Program-made: the position numbers and the translations under genes | Part shown: piece by piece, positions 38,919 through 44,198 of the stretch | Numbering within the stretch: the first letter of the stretch is position 1 | Layout of the letters: the number at the start of each line of letters is the position of its first letter | Origin: M55B118 sp964501715 | GTDB lineage: Bacteria; Bacillota_I; Bacilli_A; Izemoplasmatales; Izemoplasmataceae | Direction of reading: 5' to 3' | DNA length: 44,198 nucleotides | Assembly: GCA_964501715.1 (NCBI GenBank) | Contig: CAZCTR010000012.1 | Span: forward strand, 1-44,198 | The notes under the pieces: model-generated | The model's database searches: none | What the model was told of the DNA's origin: nothing | Seen by the model: the letters and a program-made list of their open reading frames with translations, nothing else

Positions 38919-39386
38919 TTAAACCTTTTTCATGATCAACACAATATTCAACAAGCTTCCTATAACCGATGTGGTCAATCCACCGACATAGCCGGCTTCG
39001 AGATTCCACTCGACAGCCGATGAGCTTTCTGTTCCAGCGATGACATAGATGATTTCAATCGCCTCCGGCATCATGATGAAAAGCACCACGCTAATGATGA
39101 AAAGGCTCGTCGAAACCACGATTAGGCGCTTAGTATATAGCATGATTGCACCGGCGAGCAAAGGGAGAAAAAAGGCGGCCAACGCGCTCCATGAGAAAGG
39201 CAGATACGCACTGGCGACGCTGCCCAGGTTGAACGGATTCAAGTTGAAGATCTCACCGCCCAAGATGATCTCATACCCCCTGAATGTGGCCCCTTGATAA
39301 CTTAGTACAGGCATCAAGGAAAATAGCGCGGCAATGAGTCCTGTGATGAAGATGACTGCTGGAAAATGCTTTTTGATGGCTTTCAT
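38919..39386 (-). CDS. Small membrane protein of unknown function
   Basis: I do not recognise this 155-residue protein. It has four membrane helices at about residues 8-28, 60-83, 88-113 and 133-152, with a longer loop after helix 1 (GYEIILGGEIFNLNPFNLG). GGAGG lies at good spacing before the ATG. It starts 23 nt after the MFS gene and is likely on its transcript, so it could be an accessory of that transporter, but nothing in the sequence shows this. Confidence 0.72.
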   Translation of the reverse strand: MKAIKKHFPAVIFITGLIAALFSLMPVLSYQGATFRGYEIILGGEIFNLNPFNLGSVASAYLPFSWSALAAFFLPLLAGAIMLYTKRLIVVSTSLFIISVVLFIMMPEAIEIIYVIAGTESSSAVEWNLEAGYVGGLTTSVIGSLLNIVLIMKKV

Positions 39387-39409
39387 GCAAACCTCCGTTT
39401 TTGAACGTT

Positions 39410-40645
39410 TTAGGCATTTCGGCGCAAAAGATGCTTGTAACGGCTAGTGAGAAGCACGAACCCTGTGGAAAGCGTGGCAAGTGAGACCGCAATCACGAAC
39501 CAACTGAGTCGATAATCCCCCGACACATCGGCAAGAAGGCCCAGAAGCGGGGGTGTCACGACAACACTCAGACGGACGAATGTCAGCATGAAACCGGTAG
39601 CAGTCCCCATCAGTCGTGGCCCGACCACGTCACCGAGCGTTGTGAACATCATGCCCATAGCCGCAAAGGCAACCATGCCGAGGACAAGGGTGAATAGTGC
39701 GATGACCCAGTAAGGCAAGGGTACAGACACGATGACGCTGCCGAGCAAAAGGAAAAGGCCCGAGAGTGTCATCAGAAGCGTATAGAGGCTGAGCCGGCGG
39801 TTGCTGTTGAGAAAACGGTCGTTGAGGAATCCGAAGAGCGGATTGCCGATAATGCCGCCGATCATGAACAGACTGAGTCCTATGCCGGCGAGTGTGGGAC
39901 TATAGTCAAGGTCACTTGTAAGAAACAGGGTGTAGTGAATCGTCACGTTCCCAAGCGACAAGCCCACAGAAATCCCGATCATCGTCACCATCCACACGAG
40001 CGGGTTCGCCACAACATTCTTCAAGTCTTCCTTGAAAGGGCGGGCATCGTCTTCCGTGACGCCGCTGTTGTTTCTCGGATGAAACATCTGAAACAGGATG
40101 AGCGCCATCACAAAAGCGAGCCCGGCAGACAAAAGAAGCCCGACCCTCCATCCGAAACGCTCGCCGATGAAGGGGAGCACACTTGCCCCCAGCACGCCCC
40201 CGATGCCGCCTCCGGCATGTACAAGACCATTCGAGACCGCCCGCTTGTCACTCGAGACCTGCTCGATGATGCCCTTGTTGATCGAAGGAGTGACGATGCT
40301 GAAACCCACACCCGTCACGAGTGCAAGGCCAAGCAGCATCGCAAAAACAGGCACAAGCGTGTGAACAACCATCAAGGATGCCACAATGAGCACCCCGCTG
40401 ATCAGTCCCTTCCTGGGACCGATAGCATCGACAATCCTTCCGGAGAATATGGCTAGCACGACTCCGCTCAAATAGAAGAAAGTGGAATACAGCCCTGCCT
40501 GCGCACCGCTCAGGTTGAAATCATCACGGATGAGTGGCAACATCGCCTTGAATCCCTGGACACTTGAAAACACCGCTATATAAGCGGTGGACATGATCAG
40601 TAGGGTTTTTAGATCGCTGTATGCTTTGACTGTCCTTGTTTTCAT
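39410..40645 (-). CDS. Major facilitator superfamily transporter
   Basis: This 411-residue protein has twelve membrane helices. The first segment QGFKAMLPLIRDDFNLSGAQAGLYSTFFYLSG and the loop GRIVDAIGPRKG (MFS signature G-x-x-x-D-x-x-G-x-R-x) show the fold. GGIGGVLGASVLPFIGERFGWR matches helix 5 of the anion:cation and nitrate/nitrite type groups. The substrate cannot be named. GGAGG precedes the ATG, and a good promoter lies upstream. It probably heads a unit with the small membrane protein and perhaps the two carbonyl reductases. Confidence 0.88.
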   Translation of the reverse strand: MKTRTVKAYSDLKTLLIMSTAYIAVFSSVQGFKAMLPLIRDDFNLSGAQAGLYSTFFYLSGVVLAIFSGRIVDAIGPRKGLISGVLIVASLMVVHTLVPVFAMLLGLALVTGVGFSIVTPSINKGIIEQVSSDKRAVSNGLVHAGGGIGGVLGASVLPFIGERFGWRVGLLLSAGLAFVMALILFQMFHPRNNSGVTEDDARPFKEDLKNVVANPLVWMVTMIGISVGLSLGNVTIHYTLFLTSDLDYSPTLAGIGLSLFMIGGIIGNPLFGFLNDRFLNSNRRLSLYTLLMTLSGLFLLLGSVIVSVPLPYWVIALFTLVLGMVAFAAMGMMFTTLGDVVGPRLMGTATGFMLTFVRLSVVVTPPLLGLLADVSGDYRLSWFVIAVSLATLSTGFVLLTSRYKHLLRRNA

Positions 40646-40674
40646 ACGCGCCTCCGAGTTATGATGCTATTCTC

Positions 40675-40703
40675 ATTATACCGATTTTGGCGGTACGCTA
40701 CAA
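40675..40703 (-). promoter_or_regulatory. Promoter of the MFS gene
   Basis: On the minus strand TTGTAG (40698-40703) and a perfect TATAAT (40675-40680) are 17 bp apart, about 30 nt upstream of the ATG. Confidence 0.62.
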
Positions 40704-40831
40704 TGACTTTGCATGGATTGGCTTGGAAGTTTGAACATAGGATGCGTGTTATATGAGCATTGCATTTTTATTTCTGCTTTTATTGCTATGAAGAATTGAA
40801 AATACATAGGGTGAAAAATAGACATCCCGAA

Positions 40832-40837
40832 TATAAT
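40832..40837 (+). promoter_or_regulatory. Possible -10 of the DUF5692-like gene
   Basis: A perfect TATAAT on the plus strand, about 78 nt before the GTG at 40915, in an AT-rich stretch. The -35 is poor (GGGTGA region). Confidence 0.4.
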
Positions 40838-40872
40838 GTATTTGTATCACAAATTTTAGAGTGTCTTGAGAG

Positions 40873-40906
40873 ACCTCTGTACATCTTACAAACATTACGA
40901 AGAGGT
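40873..40906 (+). promoter_or_regulatory. Possible RBS-masking hairpin in the DUF5692-like leader
   Basis: ACCTCT (40873-40878) is complementary to AGAGGT (40901-40906), which is the ribosome binding site of the GTG at 40915. The loop is 22 nt. Six pairs is short, but the pairing partner is exactly the Shine-Dalgarno sequence. Confidence 0.38.
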
Positions 40907-40914
40907 GGTTGCCC

Positions 40915-41856
40915 GTGTTTTTTTATGAGAATTACTCCTGGTTGAACATCCTTGGGGTCGTTGTGCTGCTTGGATCCCTTTTCTTTCTCAATGAAGCGAC
41001 AAGAAGGTCCAAGAAACTTTCGGTTGTCATGTTCATCATTGTCCCATTGATCTTCACTTTTCTTGTCTGGCCTGTGACGAGCCGCAATGATGCCACTGCC
41101 GGAAACTGGTTCGCCTGGGTCAAAGTGTACTCTGCCCTTGCAGGTGTCATCGGATTCATGGCAATCCGCTATTTCAAAAGATTGCAGGTCCATAAAACCA
41201 TCCTGTTATTCCCCCTTGCCATTCTTGCGGTCAATATCGCAGAGGCCGTCATCAGGGATTTCCAGGTCTACGCCTATGACGGTGTCGTTCAGAACGGCCT
41301 TTTCCTTCAGGGTGGCATTTGGAATATCTTCAACGGCATCGCTGGCATCATCACAATCCTCACTCTGACAGGTTGGGGGGCCATCCGGATTGCGAACACC
41401 CGTTCCAAGGACATGATATGGGCGGATCAACTCTGGTTCTACATGATCAGTTATAGTCTATGGAACATATCATATGTCTATAACTGTATTCCCGACCGTT
41501 CATTCTATGCCGGCGTCGTGCTTCTCAGCATCGCGCTTCTCAGTGGATTTTCTATCGGCAAGGGCGCCTGGCTTCAACACCGCGCTCAGACACTCGCACT
41601 TTTTGCGATGTTCACACTCACTTTTCCGATGTATGCCTCTTGGCAGATATTCTCGATTGTCCCTACACACGATACACTGCCGAAACTGTTGTTGAGCATC
41701 ATCGCTCTATCCGTCAACATAGCCGTCCTCGTGCATCAGATCCGCGCCGTCATCAAACATGGACGCAACCCCTACATACAGGAGCTGTATGTGCACACGC
41801 CCTCTTATCAGAAAGTCCTCAAAGCCAACAATATACCCGAGCAGATCGAGATTTAA
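40915..41856 (+). CDS. DUF5692-like integral membrane protein
   Basis: This 313-residue protein has about nine membrane helices from residue 8 to 285 and a soluble tail (ELYVHTPSYQKVLKANNIPEQIEI). It resembles the uncharacterised DUF5692 family in length and layout, with segments such as GNWFAWVKVYSALAGVIGF and LWFYMISYSLWNISYVYNCIPDRSFY. Function unknown. I chose the GTG at 40915 because AGAGGTGG lies 7 nt upstream; a TTG six bases earlier is too close to it. It is a single gene with its own terminator and a leader of about 70 nt. Confidence 0.78.
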   Translation: MFFYENYSWLNILGVVVLLGSLFFLNEATRRSKKLSVVMFIIVPLIFTFLVWPVTSRNDATAGNWFAWVKVYSALAGVIGFMAIRYFKRLQVHKTILLFPLAILAVNIAEAVIRDFQVYAYDGVVQNGLFLQGGIWNIFNGIAGIITILTLTGWGAIRIANTRSKDMIWADQLWFYMISYSLWNISYVYNCIPDRSFYAGVVLLSIALLSGFSIGKGAWLQHRAQTLALFAMFTLTFPMYASWQIFSIVPTHDTLPKLLLSIIALSVNIAVLVHQIRAVIKHGRNPYIQELYVHTPSYQKVLKANNIPEQIEI

Positions 41857-41874
41857 AACCACACCATGCACTAT

Positions 41875-41902
41875 AAAAGGCGATTCACTGAACCGCCTTT
41901 TT
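41875..41902 (+). terminator. Bidirectional terminator between the DUF5692-like and gltS-like genes
   Basis: AAAAGGCG (41875-41882) pairs with CGCCTTTT (41894-41901) around an 11-nt loop, with a T-run after it on the plus strand and A-run on the other side. Confidence 0.82.
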
Positions 41903-41921
41903 CATGGTCATGGACCGACAC

Positions 41922-43343
41922 TCATTCAGGATCCCTCAAGCTTTGGATGTCACCGGCGTCTTTGCGGCCGAAGTAAAGCAGGCCGACAAGCATCCATATG
42001 ACCATCATTGCCGTCACAAAAAGGAAAATCGTCCACATGCCGAAATTGAATATGAGGGGCACGCTGATGGCCGTCATGATGCCGCCACCGACAAAAGGCT
42101 CGAAAAGGAGCTGCTTGTAACCGAACGCCTCCAGGGCCTCCGTGTCCCCTTCGCTGTCCACTATTCGTATCAGCATCAGCCCGACCGCGGTCATTCCCAT
42201 GGACTGGCCAAAATCGCCGATGCCGCGTTCGAACCAGTTTTTCGGAATCATGCGTCGCGCGAGTATGAGGAACGCGAAGACATTCCAAGCGATCCCCACG
42301 AGGGCCAACACCGCGAACACAACGATGTTCTCACCAATGACGCTGAGTGACAAGGTCGCGATTGCGCTAAGGACGAGAAAGTCGAGCGCAAGGCCCTGAA
42401 GGCTTTTCACCATGCCCCTGTCCACCAGGTTGAAACGGTCGAACTTATCCAGAAGGAGCTGCAGGATCACCCCGCCGATCATCGCCATGGGGAAAAGGGG
42501 GACATAACCGATGATCACCATGCCGTCTCCGCTCGCCCATGTCGCATTTTCAATGAGTATCAGACCCTCGAGAAGAAGTTTTCCGATTAAAACCGCGATG
42601 CCGATCAGCCCCACATGCATCGCAAGCGGTTCGATCGATTGCGGACTCACGGTGATGGTTCCGCTCGACGTGCGGTTCTCGAGTTCGATGACTCCACGCA
42701 GTTCGGCTTCCTTGAAGGATTTGGGGTCCTTGAGGTAGTTGGTCTTTGACTTCCTCACCCCCCAGTTGATCAGGAAGACGCCGAAGACCACGCCGCCGAT
42801 GACACCGACCGTCGCTAGTCCGACCGCAAGGTCCGCCCCTTCGGGATAGCCAAGATCGACGAAGGTATCAGCCAGCCCGGCGGCTGTGCCGTGTCCGCCC
42901 TCGAACCCGATTTCGATCAACGCCCCCGCCATCGGGGAGGCGTCAAAGAAAGGCACAAGCACCAGCGCAGTGACCAGGATGCCGACCACGTACTGACCCC
43001 AGGCCAATGTCTGACCGAAAGAGACCTGGGGTCCGGCACTCATCCATATCGCCTTCAGGGATGGGATCCGTTTCCCGAGAAAAAGCCCAGCGAATATGAC
43101 GGAAATGAGCAATCCCGGCATGGCGCCCATCACTCTCATGACCGGTCCGGTGAAGACACCGAACTCGATCCCGAGAATCCGTCCGAGCACTTCAGGACCC
43201 AACAACAGGAAAAACAATCCCCCGATAACGCTACTTGGGAGGAAGAACCTGGAAAAGATACGAAAATTGATCCGGATCAGCTTCCCGGCAATCAATCCGA
43301 TCCCCACAAGCAATATGGTGAAACCGACTATCTCCGGACTCAT
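41922..43343 (-). CDS. Sodium/glutamate symporter family (GltS-like) transporter
   Basis: This 473-residue protein with about twelve helices is of the ESS/GltS family, which takes up glutamate with Na+. Two re-entrant-loop-like motifs are visible: EGGHGTAAGLADTF (about residues 148-161) and the later FGQSMGMTAVGLMLIR. The insert of about 70 residues after helix 6 (KSKTNYLKDPKSFKEAEL...) is longer than in E. coli GltS (401 residues), so the substrate may differ. I chose the ATG at 43343 because GGAG lies 9 nt upstream; an in-frame ATG at 43361 has none. Na+ use would fit the Mrp-type antiporter in the same region. Confidence 0.87.
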   Translation of the reverse strand: MSPEIVGFTILLVGIGLIAGKLIRINFRIFSRFFLPSSVIGGLFFLLLGPEVLGRILGIEFGVFTGPVMRVMGAMPGLLISVIFAGLFLGKRIPSLKAIWMSAGPQVSFGQTLAWGQYVVGILVTALVLVPFFDASPMAGALIEIGFEGGHGTAAGLADTFVDLGYPEGADLAVGLATVGVIGGVVFGVFLINWGVRKSKTNYLKDPKSFKEAELRGVIELENRTSSGTITVSPQSIEPLAMHVGLIGIAVLIGKLLLEGLILIENATWASGDGMVIIGYVPLFPMAMIGGVILQLLLDKFDRFNLVDRGMVKSLQGLALDFLVLSAIATLSLSVIGENIVVFAVLALVGIAWNVFAFLILARRMIPKNWFERGIGDFGQSMGMTAVGLMLIRIVDSEGDTEALEAFGYKQLLFEPFVGGGIMTAISVPLIFNFGMWTIFLFVTAMMVIWMLVGLLYFGRKDAGDIQSLRDPE

Positions 43344-43387
43344 GCTATCCACTCCGTTCATTCATGGTGTTGAAACATTTTGAGTAT

Positions 43388-43416
43388 ATTATACATGAGT
43401 TGATGGTGAATGAAAA
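43388..43416 (-). promoter_or_regulatory. Promoter of the gltS-like gene
   Basis: On the minus strand TTTTCA (43411-43416) and a perfect TATAAT (43388-43393) are 17 bp apart, about 45 nt before the ATG. Confidence 0.55.
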
Positions 43417-43479
43417 CAGGCCTTTTCAGGAAGCTTTGCTTTCATGTTCCGTGGAAACTCATGGACCACTTCGGTTCAT

Positions 43480-44198
43480 TCACTGATACCCCTTCACCTT
43501 GTATCGCAATGACGCGTAAAGTTCCGCGTGCACCATCCGATACCACGGAAGGAAGACCAGATACATGACCAGGGTGACCACCAGGGATGGGGTGAGCAGG
43601 TTCCCACCGGGGGCGTCAAAATTGAATATCCTCGTGTAGAACTGAGTGAACGCCAATGCCATCCCCGATATGTTTAGCGCCAGCCAGGGAAGGAAGAAAA
43701 GCCTGACCGACAACAACTTGACATACTCGCCTCTCATGATCCGGGCACTCACTTTCAAAGGGTTATGCTTCCTTTGGTTGAATTTCGGGTCCGCCAAAAG
43801 ATATGGCACCATCGCAAGCATCAGCGATACGAGCGTCGAAGGAAAGGCGAAAAAGACGATGTTCAAGACCGCGATGCCCACCCGTGTCTCGGCATTGCCG
43901 TAAAAGCCGAAGAATAGCCCCGCGATCACCCCTCCCGTGATGAGCGGTGCGAGGAAGGCGGTCTGCCTGATGAGAAGATAGAGTACGTTCCTGACATAAA
44001 AACCGCGATGGAAACCGAGTCCGATTGCCCTGGTTTTATGGTACGTCTTGAAGACAATCGCCCGTAGCATCACGAACGATATGCCCACCGTAAGCGGCAG
44101 AAACGCGATGGAACCGATCACGGGGAAGGCGTTCGAAACCACCAGCATGAGAACCGTCGCCGCCAGATAGGTCGGCATGATGTTGAAATAGTTTGTGA
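43480..44198 (-). CDS. DUF975-like integral membrane protein, N-terminus cut by window edge
   Basis: At least 239 codons are visible; the reading frame is open through the right edge, so the true start lies outside. Five or six membrane helices are seen, with PTYLAATVLMLVVSN near the visible start, a hydrophilic loop (LADPKFNQRKHNPLKVSARIM) and FLPWYRMVHAELYASL near the end. The sequence resembles DUF975-type membrane proteins of Bacillota, in which a final segment of this kind (F-Y-x-x-l..) is usual. Function unknown. No clear terminator follows the stop. The family assignment is tentative. Confidence 0.65.
   Translation of the reverse strand, partial: TNYFNIMPTYLAATVLMLVVSNAFPVIGSIAFLPLTVGISFVMLRAIVFKTYHKTRAIGLGFHRGFYVRNVLYLLIRQTAFLAPLITGGVIAGLFFGFYGNAETRVGIAVLNIVFFAFPSTLVSLMLAMVPYLLADPKFNQRKHNPLKVSARIMRGEYVKLLSVRLFFLPWLALNISGMALAFTQFYTRIFNFDAPGGNLLTPSLVVTLVMYLVFLPWYRMVHAELYASLRYKVKGYQ

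Noticed and set aside
1..44198. Mycoplasma-type code with TGA read as Trp
   Set aside because: Many genes with full-length conserved products end naturally at TGA, and no conserved Trp falls on TGA.
1..44198. CRISPR array, insertion sequence, integrase or restriction system
   Set aside because: No regularly spaced repeats and no transposase, integrase, Cas or restriction-type proteins were seen on either strand.

Overview
This 44.2 kb window carries 47 protein-coding genes, most of them on the minus strand, in short tightly packed operons with many 4-nt start/stop overlaps. I recognise no rRNA gene, tRNA gene, CRISPR array, insertion sequence or phage module. TGA is used as a stop (for example at the ends of the MMPL exporter and rubrerythrin genes), so the standard bacterial code applies. 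Strong AGGAGG-type ribosome binding sites, sigma-A-like promoters and hairpin-plus-T terminators, together with the gene families present, suggest a Gram-positive-type (Bacillota/Mycoplasmatota-related) organism. Rubrerythrin, iron-dependent alcohol dehydrogenase, an Mrp/Mbh-type ion transporter and a proton-translocating transhydrogenase suggest an anaerobic or fermentative life. The lineage is an inference. Two runs of exactly 100 N (4889-4988 and 32727-32826) are scaffold gaps of unknown true length, and each interrupts a gene.

Layout. 1-3514 (minus): Nudix hydrolase followed by mnhE-F-G-mbhD-mbhE/mnhB-C-D, a multisubunit Na+/H+ antiporter module in the order used by Mbh-type complexes, cut by the window edge. 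3747-7252 (plus): an RND/MMPL exporter and a J1-crystallin-like ADP-ribosylglycohydrolase. 7337-9715 (minus): a permease split into two genes, then uridine kinase and a phosphoglycerate-mutase-like phosphatase. 9994-15771 (minus): typA with a possible attenuator leader, cutC, and the three-gene transhydrogenase operon. 15990-16337 (plus): a small membrane protein with two H-x13-H helices. 16393-21233 (minus): an OmpR/histidine-kinase pair followed by a lipoprotein-MBOAT-DHHW operon that probably O-acylates an envelope polymer. 21295-26873 (minus, one plus gene): a beta-lactamase-fold hydrolase, a small membrane protein, a redox operon (CsoR-family regulator, thioredoxin-reductase-like flavoprotein, two-thioredoxin-fold protein) and two bPH2 membrane proteins. 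27022-28787: rubrerythrin convergent with an MFS transporter.

28991-32379 (minus) is the most unusual locus: a membrane PAS-GGDEF-HD-GYP protein, a double-domain KaiC and a KaiB in one operon with no kaiA. It looks like a KaiBC switch or timer tied to cyclic-di-GMP turnover. 32505-40645 (minus): an S9 peptidase, an EF-G-like GTPase, an iron alcohol dehydrogenase, an aldo/keto reductase, a small membrane protein and an MFS transporter. 40915-44198: a DUF5692-like membrane protein with a possible RBS-masking hairpin, a GltS-type symporter and a truncated DUF975-like membrane protein.

The most useful threads to follow are the Kai/c-di-GMP operon, the split AhpF-like redox operon with its CsoR-type operator, the Mbh-ordered antiporter running off the left edge, and the mini di-heme-like membrane protein.
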